Source: Gonocerus acuteangulatus (Eukaryota; Arthropoda; Insecta; Hemiptera; Coreidae). Taken from it: a DNA stretch of 64,000 nucleotides. Below, in pieces: positions 1 to 14,000 of this stretch. Positions within the stretch are counted from its first letter, which is position 1; each line of letters begins with the position of its first letter. The stretch is taken from contig OX328128.1 in the NCBI GenBank assembly GCA_946811695.1, positions 74,966,531 to 75,030,530 on the forward strand. The letters run 5' to 3'. The position numbers and the translations under genes are program-made. The notes under the pieces are model-generated. The model saw only the letters and a list, made by a program, of their open reading frames with translations. It was not told the DNA's origin and did not search any database.

Positions 1-69
1 TGACTAATCCCAGTGCTAGAAATAGAATAAAACATGGATTGGCCTGTTGAACTAAAAAAAAAAAAAAAA

Positions 70-815
70 TGTCCGTCACGCAGGAGCTGCATAACTAAGC
101 ACTTTCCTCAGAGTTGGGTAGTGTCGAGTGCATTCCTGAATAATTTGCTTAAAATAACCTACATGGATAAATAAAATAAAAACATAAATTGTTCTACTCT
201 TTTGCATTTTTTATGAGCAGCTGTTTCAATTATTAATTTTGTAATTAATTTCCTTCCAGAGTTTTGTGTATGCCGGGTACTACACTACGTTCTAAATACA
301 CAAAGCTTCACATTTCGTCTATTGATCTTGATGAGTTTCGCGAACCTACAATTCGGCGGAACAATTCAATTCAAACATAGTACAAAGTAACACCCCCCTC
401 CCCTTCCAATAGACCGATTTAGTTCATTTTCATATCACTTCTTTCTTTTTAGATACCCAGGACGTATAAAGAGTTTGTAACAATACAACAGAAAATACGA
501 CTGGTATAAGGAAATTAGTAATTTCTGTACAGAGTAAACCCCCCCCCCCTTCTAGTCAACCGCTTTAGTTTATTTTTATAACAGATTTTTCTCTTCAGTT
601 GACCACTACGAATACCGAGTTTCGTTAAAATATAACAAATATTATGGCTTGTATTAGCAAATAACTACTTTGGCTCCGGAGTAAACCCCCACTCCACATG
701 GACCGATTTTGTTGGTTAACGAACTCGTTCAATCGTTTGATAGAAGAATACTACATTCCACGTTTCGTGGCAAAAAAACAAAAACTCTGGCCTCTATCGT
801 GTTAACGGACACATA
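70..815 (-). mobile_element. Family A repeat, diverged copy
   Basis: The complement of family A: 'gtccgtcacgcaggagctgc' at the left, 'taaaccccccccccttc' unit cores at about 385, 540 and 685, and 'tatcgtgttaacggacac' at the right, in inverse order to 20297-21498. It lies downstream of the CRAL-TRIO gene's poly(A) site. Confidence 0.7.
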
Positions 816-830
816 TATAACTATATATGC

Positions 831-831
<1 letters not shown>

Positions 832-878
<47 letters not shown>
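832..878. repeat. (TA)n
   Basis: Pure TA dinucleotide tract at the edge of a family A copy. Confidence 0.97.
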
Positions 879-882
<4 letters not shown>

Positions 883-889
883 AAACTAT

Positions 890-1171
890 TTTTCCAAGTT
901 TCTCGAAAACGGTTAAAGCTATCGCCTTGAAAATGGTTTCATTCGTTTTCCTAGCCCACGAAGCATATAAAACGAGTACTTACAAGCTTATGAACTCAAA
1001 AACGTAAGCGTTACGATTTTTTTTTGCGCGAATTTCGCCCCAAACGCCATCTTCCAGTAGGCGGATTTTGCTGGTTAACGAACTTGACCTTTCAAATTAG
1101 ACAAAAGATTTTTGTACCAAATTTCATCAAAATCGGACCATTCGTCTGGGAGCTACAGAGCGAACAGACAA

Positions 1172-1226
<55 letters not shown>

Positions 1227-1363
1227 AATTTGAACCACCGTTATTTTCGGTCTCTAGGGGTTCTGAAAAGCGAAATTTTCTAGTCGGCACTTCCGGATTG
1301 TTTCATTGTATCAACCTTATAAGCGGGGTTCCTCCCTATGGGGGAGGGAGGAACCGCGCTAAC
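890..1363 (+). mobile_element. Family R repeat with internal (TA)n and terminal hairpin
   Basis: 'aaaacgtaagcgttacgat', 'ggttaacgaacttgacc', 'accaaatttcatcaaaatcg', then (TA)n, 'caaatttgaaccaccgtta' and a terminal hairpin GCGGGGTTCCTCCCT/GGGAGGGAGGAACCGCGC followed by TAA. The inverted copy at 10866-11352 has the same order and the same (TA)n position. Confidence 0.75.
1171..1224. repeat. (TA)n inside family R
   Basis: TA tract at the same place as the one at 11010-11067 in the inverted copy. Confidence 0.97.
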
Positions 1364-1435
1364 ACGTTTTGTACAATATTGTTCTCCCCTTCACTAATAT
1401 ATGTTTGAAATAACACCAAAAAATAGAAATTAGAA

Positions 1436-1441
<6 letters not shown>

Positions 1442-1495
<54 letters not shown>
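1442..1495. repeat. (TA)n
   Basis: TA tract bordering the 1495-1760 element. Confidence 0.97.
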
Positions 1496-1497
<2 letters not shown>

Positions 1498-1743
1498 TTC
1501 CATTGTTGACCTCCAACTTCCAATAGTATTGTTTTTTGTAGCCAATAGGTCATAACCCTGACACGTATATTGCTATGCAAGATTAAAATAAGTTTATGAT
1601 ATATGTGCGTGATGTGATAAGACCATCGAAGAAATACCCTTTGAGGAGGAGCAGAATAGCTCGAAACCGGTTAGGGTGAAAATAATAAGAAACATGAAGT
1701 GAAAGGAGTGTATTTTTGACCTATTGGCTAAGAAAAACAATAC

Positions 1744-1760
<17 letters not shown>
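1495..1760. mobile_element. Penelope-like or foldback terminus pair with hammerhead-like motif
   Basis: Left, complement of 'gacctattggctacaaaaaac' (about 1518-1552); right, 'ccctttgaggaggagcagaa', 'tagctcgaaaccggttaggg' and again 'gacctattggcta' at 1720. The right part recurs at 42655-42790. (TA)n flanks both ends. No coding region is present. Confidence 0.5.

Positions 1761-1821
<61 letters not shown>
1744..1821. repeat. (TA)n with CA/TT interruptions
   Basis: TA tract bordering the right end of the 1495-1760 element. Confidence 0.96.
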
Positions 1822-1822
<1 letters not shown>

Positions 1823-1954
1823 GTATGTATTTATGTATGTATTTGACGGATTTGATAGGTTAAAATTAAAAAAAAAATTAAACATACAAAAAACCTTTAA
1901 TAAATACAAATACACAAATAAAATTATAGGAAGTATATAAATAATAACATGGAC

Positions 1955-1960
1955 TTTATT
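1955..1960 (-). terminator. Poly(A) signal AATAAA of the CRAL-TRIO gene
   Basis: AATAAA on the minus strand, about 20 nt after the stop codon. It implies a very short 3'UTR ending near 1935. No competing signal was seen closer to the stop. Confidence 0.65.
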
Positions 1961-1979
1961 TAAACATTTTTAGGACTCT

Positions 1980-2134
1980 TTAATCAACTTGAAGTTGTCT
2001 GAATGATCCAGGAAGTCCAGACATATCGTCACTAAAGTCTTGGACTAATTTTTCTTTTTTCGCAAGATCGATTTCCAATTTGTCCAGATCTAGGAGTTTC
2101 TGTCTCTTTTCTGCGAGGCTCTTTTTAAATTTAG
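1980..2134 (-). CDS. CRAL-TRIO gene, last coding exon
   Basis: Acceptor tttttttag before 2134. It encodes the charged C-terminal tail (AKFKKSLAEKRQKLL to FRQLQVD) and stops with TAA at 1982-1980. The phase matches exon 6. Confidence 0.85.
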
Positions 2135-4869
2135 CTAAAAAAAATTATGTATTTAAAAAAAAAGGCGAAGGAACAATATTCAGCTATATAGAGGTAGGAA
2201 GAGTAAGCTCTGAAGCTAGGTACGTACAGTTTCGATGGTTGGTAAAAAGATATTTATCATGTCTTTCATATTCGTAAATCAAAATCACCCATTTTTTAGT
2301 TGTGTCACTTTAGAAATGACTAGTGCGATATATGCTTTCTACAGTAATGAAGTCATATCTTGAATTGGAATTAGGGAGCTTTCTATTTCCGCATACAGTT
2401 GATCATAGCTTAAAATATTGTCAGACTAATCGTTTTCTGTAGAAATCTGGTGCCAATTTTTTTTTTTTATTATTATTATTATTATATAATTTCGTATTCA
2501 TTATTTTTATCTTCAAATTTCCTCCTTACAAAATTGAAAATCCGTCACGTAGGGCTTATACCCATCAAATTATTAATTTGGAAACCACACATTACTTAAA
2601 AGAGATAAGAATTTATTGATCCTTACATTTATTAGCAAAAGACTTATTAAGGGTGAAAACAAAGTGGAGCGGCGAGGGTAGAGGGTAGCCAAGAGGGTAG
2701 CTGAGATGGGTTTGACCCTCTCAGCTACCCTCGCCGCTCCACTATGTTTTGGCAAGTGTAAATACATGCATTATCTTCAACTCTCTCGGCTACCCTCTAC
2801 CCTCGCCGCTTCACTATGTTTTGGCAAGTGTAAATACATGCATTATTTTCAACTCTCTTGGCTACCCTCGCCGCTCCACTATGTTTTGGCAAGTGTAAAT
2901 ACATGCATTATCTTCAACTCTCTCGGCTACCCTCTACCCTCGCCGCTTCACTATGTTTTGGCAAGTGTAAATACATGCATTATTTTCAACCCTCTCGGCT
3001 ACCCTCGCCGCTCCACTATGTTTTGGCAAGTGTAAATACATGCATTATCTTCAACTCTCTCGGCTACCCTCTACCCTCGCCGCTCCACTATGTTTTGGCA
3101 AGTGTAAATACATGCATTATTTTCAACCCTCTCGGCTACCCTCGCCGCTCCACTATGTTTTGGCAAGTGTAAATACATGCATTATCTTCAACTCTCTCGG
3201 CTACCCTCTACCCTCGCCGCTCCACTATGTTTTGGCAAGTGCAAATACATGCATTATTTTCAACTCTCTCGGCTACCCTCTACCCTCGCCGCTCCACTAT
3301 GTTTTGGCAAGTGTAAATACATGCATTATTTTCAACTCTCTCGGCTACCCTCTACCCTCGCCGCTCCACTATGTTTTCACCCTTAGAAGACTATACTCAG
3401 ACCAATAAGGACTTATGGCATAGAACTCTGTGGATCTACAAAGCCCTCCAAAGCCTACAAAATTCAATCCTTATAGGCTAAAATCCTCCATAAAATAACC
3501 AAAGCTCCAGTCTTTGTCTCCAATTTGGCTCTCCCTAACGACCTCCATATTCCATTTATCCAACCCTTATCAAAAATTACAAGGCCATCCTAATTCTTTA
3601 ATAAACTCCCTATCATCACGCCAAATCCCAAATAACCCCGTTCGCAGGCTGCAGGAGTCGTTCTTACAGATTGTAGTAACGCTACCTCGTGGGTACTTCA
3701 CAAGCTTCAATAGAAGACTACATTTAACTCTTTACATGTATTTTTACAAATATTTAGAAATTGTTGTAAATTCTGAATAAAGATATATTTAAAAAACATT
3801 TTTACGAGGTTTGCTATACATATTTTTTTCTTACCTATCATCTCAGCCATAGGAACTGTTCCTCCGTATTCTTTGGGTAATATTTCTTTCTTGACTGTAT
3901 TGTGGAGGTCCTCTACACTCTTGTGGATCTGAAAATTACCAGAAACAAAAAAAAAATAAAAAAAAACATTAAAAAGTGCAGAAACCATTTATAAAAAAAC
4001 CGTTCAGTAAACGAAAATCGCATTGGAACTGCTAAAGACCGTTTATAATTTTTTGCAAATAAACCCTTAACACCAAACTTAACCAAAATATTTATGTCTT
4101 AGTTTGAATGAATATCTTGTATTTTTCATTTAACTCAATACGCCAATTTAAAGTAAGTATCAATACGAAAATTCTATTTTTTTCTACTTTTCACGGATGT
4201 TATACATAGAGCTTAGAAAATCTATTTCCCGCATCAAATTTCCTATAAGAAATTACCTATAAAGAAATAGCACTAGGCGCATCGATTTTGTTTTTGAGCG
4301 AATTTCGACGAAAACCCCGTTCTCCAGAATGCGGATTCAGCTGGTTCGAGAAACGAGCTGACAAAGCAATTTTATAATTATAATTATAAAATTTAATAAT
4401 GACAAAATATAAATTCTAAAATTTATAATTTAAAATTATAAATTCTAAAATTTTAAATTATATTTTTTTTTTCATTGCCTATTATTGGTTAACGCTTTCG
4501 CTGCGGCTGTCATTGTTAGGGAATACCTCAGTATCGAGCGCATTTTTTATGTGAATTTTCCATGTAGGCATTTCTTTTCATAAAAAAATCATAACCAATT
4601 TCCCAGTTAGGCGATTTGAAAACGGAAAACACTTTTGGACAGCCCAAACAATACTGAAGGGAACTGTTTTAACGTGGAGCTGTAAAAGTGATAAAGTCCC
4701 GCCTTTTGAATATAAAGGGAAAAGTAATGGAGGAGTGTCCTTCCGAAGGTACACTCGTAAGCGGGTAGGATCGCTAGTGTCCTTCCGTAATGACACCCGC
4801 TGCGAATGTTTTAAGGAGAATGCTGTCGTCCCAAGTGCTCAGCTAGCATTTAGATTGGTATACTACTAC

Positions 4870-4925
<56 letters not shown>

Positions 4926-7900
4926 CTTGCAGTAGTACATACATAAATATATATATTCACTTGCTCGCAGTGGAATTTCTCTCTTCAGTTTGGAGGGTGT
5001 ACTTACTGATATTCTTTTCTTCAACTTTTCATTAAGTAATGACAGGAAGAACTCAAACAGCGTGTTGGCTGTGGGCGGGAGGTTCAGGAAGTGAGAGCTC
5101 TTGTGTCTCATCGGCAAGGAGTTCTGAAAATAAATTATAATATGTATATATAGTTTTCAATTTTCTTAGAATCAGTATATCAAAATACAAATTAGAATTT
5201 ATATATTTTTTTTTAAATTGGCATCCTTTGTTCGAGCCCCACACTCGAAATCCTTTTCTCTAAACATGTATATTGTTTTTAAATTTAAGACATAAAAAAA
5301 TAAATAAATGTACCTGTATACAGCGTATGATGTTTCTGATGTCAGCAAGAGACCAAATTGATAGGTGGGCCATACCCAGTCCGCTTTCGTCGTAAATTTG
5401 GGTGTAACCTAGACCAAAAATTATTCTGATCAGCTGATAATAAGATGATGTCTGAAAATAGATACACGTACGAAATAAAAAAAAGTCGGACTCTTAGAAA
5501 CTTCGTTATCTTAGCTTTTTCCGTTCTTATCACTAGTGACATTTTTAAAGGAATAGAAACATTTATTAGTTTCTTTCGATCTTTCGTAAAAAATGTAAAA
5601 CGCGTAAAAATGTAAAATGAATTGCCAAATTAAAGGAATATTGTAAGCACCTCAATTTCGCCATAATTACGCTCTACGAAAACATTACAAATATACATAT
5701 ACATATATATACATATAGGGTTTTATCCACTTCCTACCTGTAACTTGTGAGTCCTCTTCGTCCAACAAGCTTTCGATGACTAAAGCATGAACCCTAACCA
5801 TATCCGCTGCTGAGTAATCGCCTGCTTTGAAGTTTGACATAACAGTGAAAATGACTTTTCTGCCGAAGTCGTCTCTTTCTGGTAGGGGAAAAACATATCT
5901 GAGGAAGAAAATGGAAAACTATCATTAAATAACGAAGCTATGCAATACATATGAAAGTGCAGTTTTCAAAAGACTAAACAATTTTCATCCTGAGTTTTGT
6001 ATGTGCGATTTATTACACTAATTAATAAGCACAAGAAAACTTTTGTTTAATGATCATAATGATAATGAAAAAGTCCGACTCGCAAGAACTGCGATCATCT
6101 TAGCGCGGTTCCGCTCTTATCTCTCGTGCTATGGGGGTTTGATGTTTCGTGAAAAATATATAATAATATTTCAGAAGATAATAGAGAAAATAGATTTAAC
6201 ATGTTAAGTGCGGCTGCTTTATAGCCATACTTAAATTTAGGTAGAACTGAAGTTTAGCGTCCTCAAAACCGATTTCTTTCAAATTTGGTACAATAACGTA
6301 TATTGATGCACTAAACAAGAATCCGTTAAAAAAAAAGGTCGCATTCAACTAGGAAAGAAGTTATTAAGCACTAACGTTCACTGTTAGGAAGGTTATAAAA
6401 GTAGGCGTAAACAGCGTATTTGTAACATTGGTAAACAGAAAACTTTCATTGGAAATGTTCATAAACCATTTGTTCAAAAATATTGTCAATTTTAAGGGCA
6501 TCCTCACCTGTCGTCACCTGTCGCTTCTGGGCATACGTGCTATGCGTTTCCGCTCGCTATGTTCGATCAAGAAGATATCAAAACCCCAAAATAAGAGTAT
6601 GTTGACAATTAAAGTTCAGCAGGCGCGAATTAGAACGAACTAATAATTATAAAGGCATTAGCTAATTATTTAGGGATTTCTGTTGTATAATACTTTTCAT
6701 GAACGAAACAAGAAATGTAAAGTGTTTCATTATTAAAAAAAAATGGTTGTGAATAAATAACTGCTGGTGAATTTAAATAATTGTTGGTAAATTTCAATTA
6801 AACTTCTTTATTACGAACTTTTCCATACCCGTGCATGCGCATGTTGACAAATTTAGTTGTTTACATTAGCTCCCATAACCCCCATAACAGTGAACTTTAG
6901 TGCTTAATAACTTCTTTCGTAGTTGAATGCGAGTTTTTTTTTATCGGATTCGTGTTTAGTGCATCAAAAGACGTTATTGTACAAAATTTGAAAGAAATCG
7001 GTTTTGAGGACGCTAAACTTCAGTTTTACCTAAATTTAAGTATGCGCCCGGGGGCATGCACCGCAGTTAACGTGTTATGGCGCCACAACAGCAAACGGAG
7101 AGTATCATAAGCGGCTCCCCCCACCTTCTCTAAGTTCGCTCTAGGAAACATTATAACAATGTTTCAAATTTTCCTACCTTGTTTTAGTCAAATACTCGTT
7201 TTGCTGTTAAATACAATTAAAATAAAAAGTAGGTGATTCAATGTTTCTCAAAAACGGTTACAGATATCGCATTAGAAATGGTTTCATTCGTTTTTTCTAC
7301 GGCAAGAAACCTATAAAACCTGCTAGCACATGAACTCGAAAACGTAAGCGTTACGATTTTTTTCGTGTGAATTTCGCTCCAAAAAGCATCTTCCGGTGGA
7401 CGCATTTTGCTGGTTAAGAGGCTTGACCTTTCAAATTAGACGAACGACTTTTTTTTATCAAATTTCATCAAAATCGGACTATTTTGAGCCGTTAGGAGCG
7501 CGAACAGACAAACATATATATAAAATTATACACTTAAATATATTAAATATATATATATATATATATTTTAGTGATCCATAGGGTCTAAAACGAGAAGTTT
7601 TCGATGATATTTGCCACATTAGGGTTTCTTGGGGGTGCTGAATTTAAATATGCTATTATTTTTGGTATAAAAAATTGTATAATACAACTTTACTTAGAAA
7701 CGTGAGCATTATTTTTAAAATTATTTTGACGAAATATAAATTATTGTTTAATTATTGTATTTTTTCTTTAATCTACTCTATAAAACAAATGAATTGGTGA
7801 AAGAATCATGTCGATATCATTTTTTAGACTCGATATATAAAATAAAGTATTTTTAATCTATTTTATTTTATTTCTCGGCTTCTAAAGCGCATTGGACGGA

Positions 7901-8539
7901 ACACTCGGACACGTGTCGACTATTTTTCGATGCAGAATCACCAGGACAAAAATGGGCCAAATCGGTAACCCCACCACTGTATGCACCCCTTGTGAGTATT
8001 GATAAATATTAAGTAATGGCCGAACAGAAGGGAGAATGAATAGAAATATTTCCTTCAGACGATGGCGCATGCTCAATTGAACTTCTCCATCTATCTGAAC
8101 GTACTAAAGATCTTTCAGAGTGTCCCAGGGTTCCTAATTCAGCTATGCTAGAACAGGCAACGCTGCTTGTACTTGGACTACGGTTTTCGAGTGCTAATGA
8201 ACAGGCAACACTGCATGTATTTGGACTACGGTTTCGTTTGAGTGCATTTCGAACCAACGAGGTCATCAAAGGAGATGTCTGTAGTCTCTTATGCGTCATA
8301 GGAAGCAGCAACATTTCCCCTTTCTGCTGCCTCTTGATTCAGCAGTATCTCATTAAATCAATAGGTCCGACTCGTTGGAACTGTGGCATCTTAGCGCGTA
8401 TCGGATCTTAACCGTAGTATAATTTGGACTACTTGGTATACAAACAGTTGAAACATTTGAGTATCTACTACAATGCTCAAAGGAAAGAGAGATTTTAGCC
8501 CCCACTACAAATTACCTATAAACATTCCTGCGTACATGC

Positions 8540-8575
<36 letters not shown>

Positions 8576-8881
8576 AATGTAAAAACAATTTCTAGATAAT
8601 TCAGGTTAACCAATTATACCTTTTAAATTAGATGAACTTCTTTACACCAAACACAGGTCAGATGTTGATACATTTGTATATTCTGAGTTTTATGTTTATT
8701 ATGTGAAATTTAATAACCTAACCAGTATGATCCATTATATTTTATAGATTGACAGATTGAATATAGCAGAAACATTTCTGTAACAAAATTTAAATCACCT
8801 AGTATGTGACATGCCGCACTCTGTGTAATTTGAAAATAAAATATATGAGACCTGAATAGAGCTGTTACTATATATATATAA

Positions 8882-8941
<60 letters not shown>

Positions 8942-11005
8942 TAACACAAAAAGTCCTGTCGTTTTTTTGAAATAAGGTAAAAATAAAGCAAAAAATATTT
9001 CAAATAAGATTTAATCATCGAAATAGTCACCCTCACTCTCCAAAAACTTCTTGCCACAATGTCACAAACTCCTTTTTTATAAAACACAGCTGGTATGGAT
9101 GAAAAAAAAGTTTCTAAGGTGTTTTCAAGGTCGTCGCATCCGCGAACGTTTTTCCCTGCTTACGGTTGTCTAGAGTTCTGAACAGATGGTGACAAATCAG
9201 GGGAATATGGTGGGTGAGGTAGAGTTTCCCAGCCAATCGCTAAGAGTCTGTCCCGTGTGATCTTGCGGTCGGTCAGTTTATGGGGAACCCACTTATCAAG
9301 TTTTTTGGTCTTACCAATTTGGTGTAGGTGATTTCTGATGGTTGACTCGGAATGTTTAAGTTGTCCAGCGATTTCAGAGCAGGTTTGTCGTGGATCTAAA
9401 TCAATGATATCTTCCAGGGCGTCGTCGTCTACAACTTCCGGCCTTCCACTTCGAGGTTCGCCTATGAGCGATCCATCCCCTCTACGAAATTTTGAAAACC
9501 AGGATTGCTCCTTCCGATCTGAGAGAGCATCCTACTCAAACACCTGACGCAGTTTACGAGCCGCTTCGCTGGCTTTTAGTCCTAATTTTAACTTGTAGAG
9601 TAAAATCGAGCGAATTTGCGTTTCAAGAGAGATCATTGTAAACAATTTTTTCCAGCTCAGATTAAAGTTAAAGTAGTCCAGTTTACTACCAAAACGAGCA
9701 TCTTCTAATCCTACAAGGTGCTCTTTATTTATCATTATGGTATTAAAGTAAGAAATTTGTAAACATGGGATTTAAAATAAAACGACAGGACGTTTTGCGT
9801 TACCTGGCATATGATAGCCACTTACCCAGAATCTATGAGAGCTTCCAATTTTGGATCCTTTGGGTCAAGATTTCTGAACCAAGATCCGTATATTTGTCTG
9901 ATAGCCAAGTATCTTTCTAGCATTTCTTGCGTCTGTGGGACGCTGTATTTTCGGGTCCTCAAGAATCTAAGAAGAAAAGCTGCGTCTGGAAATAACAAAA
10001 AAAAATGCAGTGGTACAGTAAATATTGATATGCCTGTGTTGTTTTGAAGTGGCAATGAAGGAATTCGTGTTGCTCAGTCCAAATCAAAATATAGTTGCTA
10101 GGACCTGATATAACGGTTACATTATGAAGTTTATCATCGGAATTTGTCATCGAGGTTTTGTCAAAATATTCTAAGATATCTGTTCTAAATATGTGTAAGT
10201 GTTGTCCTTTAGCAGGTAATGTCCAGTCTCTGGCCATTTTATTATTTCATTTGTAAGTAACTGTATTATTAGATATCTTTTTGTTTTTTGGTGTAGCATT
10301 CTGGAATACATAGATCTATGGTGCTCAGCAACGCTCCAAATCCGATAAACAGACGCCTAACATAAGACTATAACATACAAATTCATAAATAGAAAACATA
10401 ACAGCTACAATTCATCTGAAACAGGTATAAATTAATGTAACCATACACGGTCCAAAACCTGCCCCCTCATTGACAAAACACACAATATAACATTTATACA
10501 TTTCCCTGCAAATATTGTCACTCATTTTACATTGGCAAATTCACTACAAACTTAAATTTGAGAGAGAAACAATGGACACTTCCATCTCGATCGCAAATTT
10601 TTTTATGTACATATTAATGATATATTTTATTAATATTAACATTATTAAACTCTAATTCAATATTTTTCTTTACATTTTATATTATATTATTTCTATTTAA
10701 AAGTTCTGGAAGTTCATTCGTATCCGCTTCCCCCTCCCCTTCGGTTATAATTGCCTATATATATAATTATGTATATATATATACTCCTCCGAAACGGCTT
10801 GTTGAAGAGAGGTTCATTCCAAAAAAAAAAAAAATTTTTTTTATTTTTTGGACAAAACGTTTTATTTTTAGCGCGGTTCCTCCCTCCCCCTTAGGGAGGA
10901 ACCCCGCTTATAGGGTTGATACAATGAAACAATCCGGAAGTGCCGACTAGAAAATTTCGCGTTTCAGAACCCCTAGAAACCCAAAATAACGATGGTTCAA
11001 ATTTG

Positions 11006-11066
<61 letters not shown>

Positions 11067-14000
11067 TTGTCTGTTCGCTCATTTCTGGCTTCCCTAATGG
11101 TCCGATTGTGATGAAATTTGGTACAAAAATCCGTCGTCCAATTTGAAAGGTCAAGTTTGTTAACCAGCAGAATCCGCCCACTGGAAGATGGCGTTTAGGG
11201 CGAAATTTGCGCAAAAAAAATCGTAACGCTTACGTTTTTGAGTTTATAAGCTTGTAAGTACTCGTTTTATAGGCTTCTTGGGCTAGGAAAACGAATGAAA
11301 CCATTTTCAAGGCGATAGCTTTAACCGTTTTCGAGAAAATTGGAAAAATAGTTTTTGAATACCGTTTTTGGTTTGGGTACTTAGAATCATGGGATTCAGT
11401 TGAAACATTTTTTGCTTATTTGAATTTCATCAAAACTAACATGTTAAACTTTTGGTTACGTTTGGAGTTAAGGAAGGGTTAGAATAAAATATTTTATTAA
11501 CAGACATAAAACTTTTTGGTAACTTTGTATACTTTCCTTAATATCTCGAAAAAGGTTGAGAATCATGCTAAACGGAAGAATACCATTAGAAAGCTTACTA
11601 AGTGCTCTACAAAAAAGGTTCTGATGAATTTTTTGATTAAGCGATGTCAATCGGAGAAATAAGTGCTTAAAACTTTAAAGTAATTGATTTCGCTTATTCG
11701 AACTGTTCTTTTTGTCTTTGATTTTGGTACTTAGAATCATGGGATTCAGTTGAAACATTTTCTGCATGTTTGAATTTTATCAAAACTAATATGTTGAAAA
11801 TTTGGTTACGTTTGGAGTAAAGGAAGGATTAAAAAAAAAAATTTAATTTTTAGTCATGAAAAGTTTTGGGAACTTCGTATATTTTCATTAATATCACGTA
11901 AACGGTTCAGAATCTTGGCAAGCGAAAGATTACCATTCGAAATGTTACTAAATTATCTACAAAAAATGTTTTGAAGACATTTGCGATGTGATGGTCATAT
12001 TTGGAGAAATAAGTGCTTAAAACATAGGTAATTTCGTTTATTTGAACGAATCTTTTTGTGTGTTTCCTACAGTGTTTTTCACTGCTCGTTATTTTTGTGA
12101 TTGCTTATAGTAGTCAAATTATTAGTCAATAAAACAGGATACGTATAAATAGAAACAATATTTTGTTTTAACGGCATCTTGGAATTCGAAGATGCCCTAT
12201 GAATATCTAGATTACTGTACTGGTGTTGATTTCGTTCTTTAGAATTGTTTTTGGTATTCCCTATTTTCAGCAGTTTTTATCTATTTATTAATTTTTTTGT
12301 TTAATTTCATTGAACAAAATCATAGGAATTCGAAGGTGAGGAGCTAGGAGGCTTAGGGTGGGGGCATGTTCCCGGTCCCCAGGTACCTCCCAGTGTACCC
12401 TCGTCATCTGTAAGTCGCTTTCTAGAGTCATGAAGATAAGCCTCCAAACAACTTTAGGAATGTAGGATTTCTAATTTTTGCGAGTATCAGAACAGCCGCT
12501 CTTTACATACCACAGTGGTACTGACGTACCGGTCTATACTAGTTGGACTCCACACGGTGGTAGTACTTCGTGTATGCCACAGCAGATCGCTCATTATAAC
12601 CTTATTTTATTCGTATTAAATAGATACCTAAAAAAAACTACCATTCAAAGTAGTCGACCTCAAATCCAACCTTCAAGTAGTAGCAATCCAAACCTTAACA
12701 GATATACCCATTACAATAGCCAATATTTATCTTCCACCCAACGACACTGTGAACGGTACGGACATAGACCAAATAATAAAGCAGCTACAGAAACCGCTCT
12801 TGTTCCTAGGAGACATGAATGCCCATTCAAAATACTGGGGATCTATGACCGATAACACAAGAGGGAATATCATCGAAAAAATTATCCATGACAACAAACT
12901 TCACATCCTTAATACTGGAGAACCTACTTTTCTGAGTAACACATACCAAACACTCTCAGCCATAGACGTATCAACCTGCTGCAATCACATAATTAAAAAT
13001 GCCAAATGGAATGTTCTACCGGATCAGTACTCCAGCGATCATTTTCCCATACTGATAACTGGGTATGGAGACTTACCGAACCCAAGCAAAAAAATTAGAT
13101 GGAAAATGGCTAAAGCAAACTGGGACATCTTCCAAAAACTTGCAGTGCTACTGGAACCTCTCCCAAATGATATAGAAGACGCATGTGAAAGAATAAACCA
13201 GACCATTACAGAAGCAGCGACACTAGCAATCCCAAAAACAACAGCTGAACCTAAACGAAAACCCCTTCCATGGTTCAACCAGCAATGCAAAGAGGCTATC
13301 AAAAGCAGAAGAAGGGCTTATAGAAAGTTCGTCCGAAATATGTCAGAAGAAAACTTAATTAACTACAAAAAAGAAAAAGCAAAATGCAAAAGAACGTTAA
13401 ATATAAACAAAGCCAAGTCCTGGAAAAACTATGTATCCAGCATCAACTCCTCGACCCCTTCAGCAGAAATATGGAACAAGATTCGGGCAATCGCAGGTAA
13501 AAACCAAAGACCTCCAATATACATCAATATTAATATTAATGGGAAACTAAACACAAATGAATCCGAAATTGTAGAAGAGTTCGCTTCGGTATTCAGTAAC
13601 CAGAATCACTCATATGAACAAAAGTTTACAGAGCACAGAACTAGACTAGAAACTACATCAATAAACTTTAACGAAAATTATGAAAATATGCCATATAATG
13701 ATCCTCTTACTATGTCCGAATTCAAATATGCAATATCCAGACTTACTGGAAAATCCCCTGGGCCAGACGAAGTGACGTATGAAATGATCCTAAAACTACC
13801 AGAACCAACAAAATACCAAATTCTACAGCTGTACAACAAAATCTGGAAGACTGGTAACTTACCAAAACTGTGGAAATATGCCATCATTATACCCATACCA
13901 AAACATGGTAAAAGCTCGAGTGAAGCCACACACTACAGACCAGTTTCCCTAACGAATTGCCTTTGTAAAATATTAGAAAGGATAGTAAATAGAAGACTTT

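Noticed and set aside
2706..3408. Overlapping frames with repeated CFGKCKYMHYLQLSRL
   Set aside because: Produced by the 65/72-bp minisatellite inside a TIR element. The alternating unit lengths break the frames.
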